DNA of 5,345 bases, taken from Elusimicrobiota bacterium (GTDB lineage Bacteria; Elusimicrobiota; Elusimicrobia; Elusimicrobiales; UBA9959). Each line of letters opens with the position of its first letter. The stretch's first letter is position 1. A program made the position numbers and the translations under genes. The notes under the pieces were generated by a model that saw nothing but the letters and a program-made list of their open reading frames with translations, searched no databases and was not told where the DNA came from. The stretch is from positions 1 to 5,345 of the forward strand of contig DAOWGR010000025.1 of assembly GCA_030637365.1 (NCBI GenBank), written 5' to 3'. Of this stretch, positions 1 to 5,268 are shown piece by piece.

Positions 1-1
1 C

Positions 2-817
2 CTTACCGGTTATAAGCTTGCCATAATATCGCCAAAACCTCAAACTACCAGAAACAAAATAACGGGCATATTAAACGGTAAGAATTATCAGGCTGTTTTC
101 TTGGATACGCCCGGCTTTTTAAATCCTCATAATCTTTTTGAAAAAAGCATGTTGAAATCCATTAATATGGCAACATTTCAAGACAGCGATCTTATATGTC
201 TGATAACCGAACCGATTATGCCGAATGAAAAAAATTTCGCTTTTTATGAAAAACTCGCGAAAGCCGATACCCCCCTGTTTCTTATAATTAACAAAACCGA
301 CATTTCCACAAAAGAGCAAGTGTCCGCCGCGAATAAAGCTTATTCGGATTTATTGAATCCCAAAGCCGCTTTTGAAATTTCGGCTCTTAGCGGCAATGGA
401 GTAAAACAGCTTAAAAACGGCATAATAAATCAGTTGCCTGTTTCGCCCGCTTATTATTCTTCCGATGAAATAACAACCAAATGGGAGAGATTTTTCGTGG
501 CTGAAATCATTAGAGAGCAGATTTTTAAATTATTTAAAAATGAAGTGCCGTATCTAGCCGCGGTTGAAATAGACATCTTTAAAGAGTATTCGGACTTTCC
601 CGATTATGTGCACGCGAATATTCATGTGTCTAAAAAATCTGTTAAACCGATTATTATAGGCCATAAAGGAAGAACTCTGAGAATAATCAGAGAAAACGCC
701 CAAAAAACCGCGGAAAAATTTATAAACAGGAAAATCAAACTTGAATTAACGGTGAAGATAACCAAAGACTGGCAAAATAACGGTGTCTTTTTAAAAAACA
801 TAGGGTTTTATGATTAA
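2..817 (+). CDS. era: GTPase Era, 5'-truncated by the window edge
   Basis: Era is an essential GTPase that binds the 3' end of 16S rRNA and helps mature the 30S subunit. The frame is open from base 2 and gives 271 residues before TAA; Era is usually about 300, so roughly 25-30 N-terminal residues, including the Walker A/G1 loop, are missing. Counting from base 2, I see the switch I/G2 segment SPKPQTTRNKI (residues 10-20), G3 DTPG (35-38), G4 NKTD (97-100) and G5 SALSG (127-131). A C-terminal KH domain follows, with the RNA-binding loop GHKG (220-223) and the typical closing stretch containing VKITKDW. The order GTPase then KH is specific to Era and separates it from Der or TrmE. A TTG at 101 is not the start, because conserved Era sequence lies upstream of it. 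The gene converges with amrS. Nothing looks broken. Confidence 0.97.
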   Translation, partial: LTGYKLAIISPKPQTTRNKITGILNGKNYQAVFLDTPGFLNPHNLFEKSMLKSINMATFQDSDLICLITEPIMPNEKNFAFYEKLAKADTPLFLIINKTDISTKEQVSAANKAYSDLLNPKAAFEISALSGNGVKQLKNGIINQLPVSPAYYSSDEITTKWERFFVAEIIREQIFKLFKNEVPYLAAVEIDIFKEYSDFPDYVHANIHVSKKSVKPIIIGHKGRTLRIIRENAQKTAEKFINRKIKLELTVKITKDWQNNGVFLKNIGFYD

Positions 818-821
818 AACC
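804..821. other. Short AT-rich inverted repeat at the era stop codon
   Basis: The arms GGTTTTA (804-810) and TAAAACC (815-821) are perfect 7-bp complements around a TGAT loop and include the era TAA stop. On the + strand no U-run follows. On the - strand the hairpin is followed within a few bases by TATGTTTTTT, so it could weakly end leftward transcription coming through amrS. The stem is AT-rich and therefore unstable, so a terminator role is only a guess. Confidence 0.25.
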
Positions 822-869
822 AATGATGCGAAAAAAAATTACTCTAAGCATATCCGCTCTTTTGTACTG

Positions 870-901
870 CTCCGTGTCCATGCTCTATGTCTGTGTGGGG
901 G
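870..901. repeat. Degenerate GT-rich repeat tract between era and amrS
   Basis: Two adjacent 13-nt units on the + strand, CTCCGTGTCCATG (870-882) and CTCTATGTCTGTG (883-895), agree at 9 of 13 positions and run into a TGGGG tail at the amrS stop. This fills the end of the 84-nt convergent gap. The composition (CTCYGTGTC words, then GGTTAAAA) resembles short dispersed intergenic repeats I have seen in many environmental genomes, but I cannot test copy number here. The rest of the gap (818-869) shows only an A8 run at 831-838 and no clear hairpin with a U-tract. Confidence 0.4.
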
Positions 902-1978
902 TTAAAACCATATTCCCGCTATGGAAGCTCCGCATTTGGGGCATTTGCCGGCTCTTTCGCGGTCAGGTTTTACATTAAAATTTTCGATGGAATAATAATT
1001 CCTTTCAACCAACAGGTGTCCGCAACCGAAGCAATAAGTATTTTCCATATCGGATGATTGAATATTGCCGGCATAAATATATTTTAGGCCTTTTTCCTTG
1101 GCGATATTAAACGCTTTTCTAATAATTAGTTCATCGGTGGGCGGCGCGCCAAGCATCTTATAATTTGGATGAAAAGCGGTTATATGCCAAGGAATATCGG
1201 AAGAAATATTCGCTATAAATTCCGCCATGGAATGTAATTGCGCGTCATCGGTGTTAAAATCTTTAATAAGCAATGTTACAATTTCAATCCAAGCGCCCAT
1301 TTCGTAAGCTTTTTTTATTGTTCGCAGGACATTTTCCAATTTGCCGCCTATAATGCGGGAATAATTTTCAGAATTAAATGTTTTTAAATCTATATTAATA
1401 AAATCCAGATGCGGCATAATGAAATCCAGTGCTTCTTGGGACGCGTAACCGTTTGAAACATAGGCGCTTTTTATTTGTTTTTTTGCGGCAAGCTTGAATA
1501 TTTCGAGTGAGAATTCCGATGTGATTAAGGGTTCATTATAGGTTGAAACGATTATTTTCGCGTTTTGATTTAAAGCATAATCAATAATTTGAGAAGGTTT
1601 TATATCATGAAAATATTCAATATAATCGGAATCGTCCGAAATCTGGCTGATTGCGTGGTTTTGGCAAAAGGGGCATTTGAAATTACAACCCAGCATGCCG
1701 TAAGAAAGAGTTTTTGCTCCCGGCATAATATGAAAAAAAGGTTTTTTTTCTATCGGGTCAACCCCCATGGAAGAAACATATCCTCTCGGAGCGTAAAGTT
1801 TTCCTTGTTTATTAAACCGGACTTTGCAAATTCCCCGTTCTCCTTCTTTAATCGCGCATTTATGCGCGCATGCCAAACATCTTAAGCTTAAATCATCAAG
1901 CTTTTGATATAAGGGAGATAAAGAAGATCTTTTATCCGATTCCAGTTTAAAATTAGAAAGGTTTTGGCGTTTTGACAT
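902..1978 (-). CDS. amrS: AmmeMemoRadiSam system radical SAM enzyme (AmrS)
   Basis: This is a 358-residue cytoplasmic radical SAM protein of the pyruvate-formate-lyase-activase-like group, in the AmrS subfamily that often occurs with AMMECR1- and MEMO-type proteins; I know of no settled reaction. Seen in the sequence: an N-terminal Cys set CLACAHKC (Cys34, 37, 41) plus Cys51; the family stretch DPIEKKPFFHIMPG (residues 74-87); the [4Fe-4S]/SAM motif CNFKCPFC (Cys98, 102, 105, spacing CX3CX2C) followed by QN; and a C-terminal zinc-ribbon-like pair CFGC (316-319) and CPKC (346-349) ending in GIW. The length and the C-terminal Cys pairs fit AmrS better than a plain glycyl-radical activase. The ATG lies inside the 3' end of the lipid kinase gene (26-nt overlap) and has no convincing Shine-Dalgarno, so translation is probably coupled. 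No AMMECR1, MEMO or glycyl radical enzyme gene is in the window. Confidence 0.93.
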   Translation of the reverse strand: MSKRQNLSNFKLESDKRSSLSPLYQKLDDLSLRCLACAHKCAIKEGERGICKVRFNKQGKLYAPRGYVSSMGVDPIEKKPFFHIMPGAKTLSYGMLGCNFKCPFCQNHAISQISDDSDYIEYFHDIKPSQIIDYALNQNAKIIVSTYNEPLITSEFSLEIFKLAAKKQIKSAYVSNGYASQEALDFIMPHLDFINIDLKTFNSENYSRIIGGKLENVLRTIKKAYEMGAWIEIVTLLIKDFNTDDAQLHSMAEFIANISSDIPWHITAFHPNYKMLGAPPTDELIIRKAFNIAKEKGLKYIYAGNIQSSDMENTYCFGCGHLLVERNYYSIENFNVKPDRERAGKCPKCGASIAGIWF

Positions 1979-2834
1979 TTAATAATTTGGGAAGAATGGA
2001 AAATTTTAAAGAACCGTCGGAAATAAAATCTTCGCCGTCAAGATGAAATACCGTTTGCGGAGGGCATTTTATTTCAAGTGAACTTGAAGTATAATTAGAT
2101 ACAATATGCTTATTTTGTAAGAATTTGCCGTTAAATAAATCGGGAAAAGCTTTTAAAGATTTAAAAAAGGAAGTTTTACGCACGATAACTATATTAAACA
2201 GTCCGTCGTCAACATAGGCATTGGGCGCCATTTTGACTCCGCCGCCATATCCTCTGCCGTTGAAAACGCCAAAAATCAAAGGCTTAGAATCTTTTTTATC
2301 GCCGTTAAAATAAGCGGTTAAAAAGGGCGGCTTGTATTTGGCGAATATCATAAAAGCGAAAAAGTAATAAGGAATCATGCCTCGTTTGCCTTTTTTATTA
2401 TTAAACAATCGCGCCACTTGAGCGTCAAGTCCTATGCCGGCGGTGCAAAAAAAAGGCTGGCCGTTAGCGAGACAAACATCTATTTTTCGCGGCCGCCATT
2501 TCAAAATCCCTCTGATGGCTTCGTCCATATTAAGCGGAATATAAAGAATTCTGGCCAGACCATTGCCTGAGCCGCAAGGTAAAATGCAAAGATTTTGTTC
2601 TTTGCCCACAAGAGGCTCCGCGGCTTCTTTTATGGTTCCATCGCCTCCCGCGACTACGATATTGGAAAAACCGTTTATAACGGCGCGCGTGGAAAGCTCG
2701 CGCGCGTGGCCTTTATATTCGCTAAAGGCGATTTCATAATTAACTTTGCTTGTGGAAAAGATGGAATTTATGCGCTTTGAAATGTTTTTAAATTGTTTTC
2801 CGGCTTTTGGATTTATAATGAAAAAATAAGACAT
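1953..2834 (-). CDS. Diacylglycerol kinase family lipid kinase (YegS/BmrU-like)
   Basis: This predicted soluble or membrane-associated kinase would use ATP to phosphorylate diacylglycerol or a related lipid at the inner membrane, for example to recycle diacylglycerol into phosphatidate. From the ATG at 2834 it has 293 residues, the usual size. Motifs seen: INPKAG (residues 7-12), the nucleotide-binding GGDGT (63-67), PCGSGNGLAR (86-95) and AGIGLDAQVA (132-141). The C-terminal beta-sandwich lobe has GRGYGGG followed by MAPNAYVDDG, and HLDGE near residues 254-258. The frame stays open upstream to a TTG at 2891, but those 19 extra residues come from a repeat tract and sit before the normal N-terminus, so I reject them. 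A GGAG (2847-2850) precedes the ATG at a rather long 12-nt spacing. It lies 121 nt after the unknown membrane protein gene and overlaps amrS by 26 nt. The exact lipid substrate cannot be read from sequence. Confidence 0.93.
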   Translation of the reverse strand: MSYFFIINPKAGKQFKNISKRINSIFSTSKVNYEIAFSEYKGHARELSTRAVINGFSNIVVAGGDGTIKEAAEPLVGKEQNLCILPCGSGNGLARILYIPLNMDEAIRGILKWRPRKIDVCLANGQPFFCTAGIGLDAQVARLFNNKKGKRGMIPYYFFAFMIFAKYKPPFLTAYFNGDKKDSKPLIFGVFNGRGYGGGVKMAPNAYVDDGLFNIVIVRKTSFFKSLKAFPDLFNGKFLQNKHIVSNYTSSSLEIKCPPQTVFHLDGEDFISDGSLKFSILPKLLNVKTPKPF

Positions 2835-2843
2835 AGTATAATT

Positions 2844-2882
2844 AAACTCCAAATCCCAAGATACAAATCCTAAATAAATTCC
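2844..2882 (-). repeat. Heptamer-type repeat tract (GGRNTTT) upstream of the lipid kinase
   Basis: Four related 7-mers lie on the - strand: GGAATTT (2882-2876), AGGATTT (2871-2865), GGGATTT (2857-2851) and GGAGTTT (2850-2844); the last two are directly adjacent. This low-complexity word family fills the space just before the kinase ATG, and translating it gives the false N-terminal extension in that frame. I recall similar GGGATTTGGAATTT-like tracts scattered between genes in uncultured-phylum genomes, but the copy number here is unknown. Confidence 0.45.
2847..2850 (-). promoter_or_regulatory. Weak ribosome binding site deciding the lipid kinase start
   Basis: GGAG on the - strand lies 12 nt before the ATG at 2834. 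It is the only purine-rich site near a good start. The upstream TTG at 2891 has no Shine-Dalgarno; the bases before it read TATAATATGCAAC. The GGAG is itself part of a heptamer repeat, so it may be there by coincidence. Confidence 0.35.
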
Positions 2883-2898
2883 AAAACTCAAGTTGCAT

Positions 2899-2904
2899 AT
2901 TATA
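2899..2904 (-). promoter_or_regulatory. Possible -10 box for the lipid kinase-amrS pair
   Basis: A perfect TATAAT on the - strand (2904 to 2899) sits 65 nt before the kinase ATG, inside the 121-nt gap. No good -35 hexamer is found 16-18 nt upstream; the bases there are around GAAGTA. It could give the last two genes their own transcription start, or be chance in AT-rich DNA. Confidence 0.3.
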
Positions 2905-2924
2905 GGCTGTTTTTTTATCGGTAC

Positions 2925-2948
2925 TTCGTGCCTATGTGCCTTGTTGCC
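2925..2948. repeat. Three tandem 8-nt units, TTNGTGCC type
   Basis: On the + strand TTCGTGCC (2925-2932), TATGTGCC (2933-2940) and TTGTTGCC (2941-2948) follow each other without spacers, each ending in GCC, and run into a T9 stretch. The tract sits a few bases past the stop codon of the unknown membrane protein gene on the - strand. It looks like a degenerate simple repeat of the AGGCACAAAGGCA kind known to me from intergenic DNA of varied bacteria. It forms no obvious hairpin, so I do not call it a terminator. Confidence 0.45.
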
Positions 2949-2955
2949 TTTTTTT

Positions 2956-3612
2956 TTATTCTATGGCGCTGATGCCGGTGGCCCAATCGGCTTTTTTTCC
3001 GGTAGGCGCTATGGATAAAAGGATATTGCCTTTATTCAGCTCGCCTCTGGTGCATTTAAAATAAACGCGATAAAAATATCCTATTTTGAGATTGATTTTA
3101 TCGCTCACAAGCAAATCACTGTCCAAATAAACATATTTTACGCCTCTTTGCGAATCCACATGCATCAAATTTAAGCGCCAACCGGAAATGCCCTTTTTGG
3201 CGAAAATCATTTGAATATCCATGGACACCAGTTCATTTTTAAATTTTTTCGGATTCTTGAAGAAAGGATCGCTGAAATCCATGAATTTTACGAATTCCAC
3301 CTCATCATTTTCAGTTATTGTTTCCAAATCCGTTTCTTTTATCGGTTTGTTTTTAATTTGTTTTTGTCGGACCGGAATATCATAAACTTCATCATCGTCA
3401 AAAACATTATACTCTTCTTTTTCATCAAAACTGTCAAAAGAAGACTGAGAGCCGACAGGTGAAGTCCCGGTGTCGGTTTTGGCGCGTATGCCCTGAGCGG
3501 GCAAGTGATTGTTTTTTGGCGTAAACGCTTTGTCTTTTAGCACAAAACCAAGCAGTATTCCAATTATGAAAATCAGAGAAGTGTTTAAAATCCTTAATTT
3601 AAAAAAATTCAT
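2956..3612 (-). CDS. Membrane-anchored protein of unknown function
   Basis: I do not recognise this 218-residue protein. It has one hydrophobic segment near the N-terminus (about residues 8-25, with SLIFIIGILLGFVL), preceded by Lys/Arg, so it is probably anchored in the inner membrane with the rest outside. There is no lipobox Cys. A Ser/Thr/Asp/Glu-rich linker, low in hydrophobics, spans about residues 28-100 and includes the acidic run FDDDEVYD. A conserved-looking C-terminal domain (about 103-218) has alternating beta-type patterns such as VKYVYLDSDLL and LKIGYFYRVYFKC, which could be a small beta-barrel such as an OB fold; this is inference only. It starts 22 nt after the FlgT-N-like gene with a weak AGAG site, so it is likely cotranscribed with the two lipoproteins and may act with them in the periplasm. 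Real coding is supported by domain-like composition, membrane topology and tight gene spacing. Confidence 0.85.
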   Translation of the reverse strand: MNFFKLRILNTSLIFIIGILLGFVLKDKAFTPKNNHLPAQGIRAKTDTGTSPVGSQSSFDSFDEKEEYNVFDDDEVYDIPVRQKQIKNKPIKETDLETITENDEVEFVKFMDFSDPFFKNPKKFKNELVSMDIQMIFAKKGISGWRLNLMHVDSQRGVKYVYLDSDLLVSDKINLKIGYFYRVYFKCTRGELNKGNILLSIAPTGKKADWATGISAIE

Positions 3613-3634
3613 AAAACTCTGCGCTTTTTGCGTC

Positions 3635-4702
3635 TTACTTAGGCTGTATTCTTATATTGAGACTATAAGAAGTGGAGCTGATTATTTCAACCTCAAACCG
3701 TTTGTTTTTGCCTATAATCTGTGAAAATGCCGCGGCATTTGAACGCCTTAAATTAACATCCAAAACGGCGTTTCTGCCGCCATTAAACGATCTGAGCCAG
3801 CAGTCTCTTACGGTGGGAATATTTCTCAGGGCTTTGATAAATTCACTCAATTTATTCATGCTTTCGGCATTTTCAATTGTAATCTTTATGAGTGTTTTTT
3901 TTCGCAAAGCCGTTAAAACCCCATCTTTGACTTCAACCGCTATTTTTTTTGAAGCGTTTATAAGCGCCGCCCGCGCGGCCCCTTTTTTGCTTAGGTCTAT
4001 TCCGCCCGCGGAACTCTGAACGGTTAATAAAACTTCGTCGGAGCCTTTTTTTACCGCTTTAACGGATAAAGCCGCTCTATAGGAAGTAAATCCGCCAAGG
4101 CCTTCTTGGGTGTTAAAGTCGGACGAACCTTCGCCGGAAATTAAAATATCACCGTCTTGAGTATCGGATACCGCGAACCCGGCTTCGGCAAAAATATTTT
4201 TAATTTCAAGTTCGCAATATCTGCTTTCCATAAGCTTTCCATCCACGCTTTCTTTTATCAAAAAGGCTATCGCGGGATTGCCGAGTTTAGCGGGCTCATT
4301 CTCAAAATTTTCAAGCTTGGCGGACAAATCTTCGCGCCTGACATGAGCCTTTATTCTGGTTTTATAGAAAGCGCCGTCTTTCCACTCTTTGATAATTTCA
4401 TACTTTTCAATATATCCTTCGGTTTGAGAAGTAATGCTGTCATCAATCAATATCGCTTTTGAAACCAGCGCTTCCTGTGAAACATAAACGCCGACAACAA
4501 GGGCGAGGGCGCCTTTCATGGCTTCATGCAGAGACGTTTTTTTTGCCGCCGATATATTATTGTCAATAATCGGAGCCATTCCCTCGGCTTCAACTATTTC
4601 AATATCATAAGCGGAATTTTTAAGCGATTTCCTGCTTGAAGAGCAGGAAATCGCGAAAACCGCCAAAGTTAAAGCTAAAAACATTGAAACAGATTTAAGC
4701 AT
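3635..4702 (-). CDS. Lipoprotein with FlgT N-terminal-like domain
   Basis: This 355-residue predicted lipoprotein starts with a type II signal peptide: Lys3, a hydrophobic stretch (about 5-18) and lipobox AISC with Cys20 as the lipidation site, followed by a Ser-rich tether. Residues about 34-131 (VEAEGMAPI, then an Ala/Lys-rich helix, VGVYVSQEALV, EGYIEKYEI and the strand KTRIKAHV) look like the FlgT N-terminal/LPP20-related fold found in envelope lipoproteins. Residues about 140-260 form a second alpha/beta region that may be CsgG/TolB-like. Residues 268-355 show a beta-alpha-beta-beta-alpha-beta pattern like a small ferredoxin-fold domain. Domain names are from pattern memory. A strong Shine-Dalgarno AGAGGG lies 9 nt before the ATG. 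It sits between an LPP20-like lipoprotein gene (27 nt away) and the membrane-anchored unknown (22 nt). No flagellar genes are nearby, so a flagellar role is not supported; a general outer-membrane or periplasmic role is more likely. Confidence 0.88.
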   Translation of the reverse strand: MLKSVSMFLALTLAVFAISCSSSRKSLKNSAYDIEIVEAEGMAPIIDNNISAAKKTSLHEAMKGALALVVGVYVSQEALVSKAILIDDSITSQTEGYIEKYEIIKEWKDGAFYKTRIKAHVRREDLSAKLENFENEPAKLGNPAIAFLIKESVDGKLMESRYCELEIKNIFAEAGFAVSDTQDGDILISGEGSSDFNTQEGLGGFTSYRAALSVKAVKKGSDEVLLTVQSSAGGIDLSKKGAARAALINASKKIAVEVKDGVLTALRKKTLIKITIENAESMNKLSEFIKALRNIPTVRDCWLRSFNGGRNAVLDVNLRRSNAAAFSQIIGKNKRFEVEIISSTSYSLNIRIQPK

Positions 4703-4711
4703 AAATATTAT

Positions 4712-4717
4712 CCCTCT
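4712..4717 (-). promoter_or_regulatory. Strong ribosome binding site of the FlgT-N-like gene
   Basis: AGAGGG on the - strand, 9 nt before the ATG at 4702, within the 27-nt gap after the LPP20-like gene. It confirms the start and suggests independent, efficient initiation. Confidence 0.75.
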
Positions 4718-4729
4718 ATACCAAAATAA

Positions 4730-5179
4730 TTAGTCCAGAATTTGGATTCCGGCGTTTTTAAGAACGGCTTTCGGAAGCCTTAAAACCACAACACAGCCAT
4801 CATCGCTTGTCCATTCCGTTTTTACAACCTGAGCTCCCTTTATGAGAGAATTTATCGTTGTGGCAAGAGCGGAGTCCGTTTCAATTGCTTTTTCCACCAT
4901 TATTCCGCCTTCAAGCTGAACCCCTTTAATGAAGGAAAGCATATTGTATTGCGCGTTGATTATGGACGCGTTGCGGGAAGTTGCCATTTTTTGAGTTTTA
5001 TTTTCAAGTGTTTGATCGGCAGCTCCAATTCCTCTGGCAAAAATATAATGTTTTGTTATTCCTTCTTCAACCCATTCTCTGTTTATTTCACCATCTTTTG
5101 AAACAGTGCTTTTATCAGGTGATGAGGCGCAGGCGCAAACAAACAATGCCACAATACCAATTAATAATTTTTTCTTCAT
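4730..5179 (-). CDS. LPP20-like lipoprotein
   Basis: A small 149-residue predicted lipoprotein. The N-terminus MKKKLLIGIVALFVCACASS is a type II signal peptide; Cys17 (VCAC, Ala at -1) is the best lipidation site, while Cys15 has an unfavourable Val at -1. The mature part has a short polar tether, then a compact domain (about residues 44-140) with IFARGIGAA, an Asn/Lys/Ala-rich helix containing ATSRNASIINAQYNML, and the final strand CVVVLRLPKAVL. This matches the LPP20 family, named after a Helicobacter pylori membrane lipoprotein whose function is not established. It is first in the leftward series, with a strong AGAGGGG 8 nt before its ATG and a plausible promoter upstream. It shares a general fold type with the N-terminal domain of the next gene product, so the two may be distant relatives or interact. 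Outer membrane against inner membrane sorting cannot be decided; Ala follows the Cys. Confidence 0.88.
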   Translation of the reverse strand: MKKKLLIGIVALFVCACASSPDKSTVSKDGEINREWVEEGITKHYIFARGIGAADQTLENKTQKMATSRNASIINAQYNMLSFIKGVQLEGGIMVEKAIETDSALATTINSLIKGAQVVKTEWTSDDGCVVVLRLPKAVLKNAGIQILD

Positions 5180-5187
5180 ATATAGAA

Positions 5188-5194
5188 CCCCTCT
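5188..5194 (-). promoter_or_regulatory. Strong ribosome binding site of the LPP20-like gene
   Basis: AGAGGGG on the - strand ends 8 nt before the ATG at 5179, near-ideal spacing. It fixes the start and is the strongest Shine-Dalgarno in the window. Confidence 0.8.
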
Positions 5195-5224
5195 GTATAA
5201 TTTTATAAATTATATGACTTTTAC

Positions 5225-5255
5225 ATTATACTATAAATACAGAAGCTAGAGACAA
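5225..5255 (-). promoter_or_regulatory. Candidate sigma70-type promoter of the leftward gene series
   Basis: A perfect -10 TATAAT (5230 to 5225) lies 45 nt before the ATG of the LPP20-like gene. The best -35 is TTGTCT (5255 to 5250) at a long 19-nt spacing. A second TATAAT occurs at 5214-5209 but has only TTTATA at -35. The surroundings are very AT-rich, so chance -10 boxes are likely; position in front of the first gene of the series is the main support. Confidence 0.45.
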
Positions 5256-5268
5256 GAAGTCAGCTGTC
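5241..5268. repeat. Four degenerate tandem heptamers (AGAAGCT type)
   Basis: On the + strand AGAAGCT (5241-5247), AGAGACA (5248-5254), AGAAGTC (5255-5261) and AGCTGTC (5262-5268) are consecutive 7-nt units, all beginning with AG. The tract overlaps the possible -35 of the leftward promoter. It resembles AGAAGCTAGAAG-type intergenic repeats I recall from uncultured bacterial genomes. The remaining right-edge bases (5269-5345) hold no gene I can support, only a short open frame discussed among the findings. Confidence 0.4.

Noticed and set aside
831..860. T8 run on the - strand as an intrinsic terminator of amrS
   Set aside because: No compact GC-rich hairpin lies directly before it; the best pairing (AGCAT with ATGCT) needs a loop of about 30 nt.
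823..978. A + strand frame of 51 codons starting ATGATGCGAAAA with a signal-peptide-like hydrophobic N-terminus
   Set aside because: It overlaps the conserved 3' end of amrS on the other strand, has no Shine-Dalgarno, runs through the repeat tract at 870-901, and its latter half is the antisense of the AmrS zinc ribbon. Hydrophobicity from the repeat is a likely accident.
1589..1885. A 98-codon + strand open frame inside amrS
   Set aside because: It is antisense to the conserved radical SAM core, including the cluster motif, and its product resembles nothing I know.
902..1978. Pyruvate formate-lyase activating enzyme for a glycyl radical enzyme
   Set aside because: The N-terminal Cys set, the DPIEKKP stretch and the C-terminal double CxxC ribbon fit AmrS better, and no glycyl radical enzyme gene is adjacent.
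3672..4462. Two + strand open frames opposite the FlgT-N-like lipoprotein gene (3672-4019 and 4157-4462)
   Set aside because: The - strand gene has a lipobox, a strong Shine-Dalgarno and domain-like sequence; the + frames have none of these and are shadows.
3635..5179. A flagellar gene cluster, suggested by the FlgT-like domain
   Set aside because: None of the neighbours is a flagellar protein; the domain type also occurs in other envelope lipoproteins.
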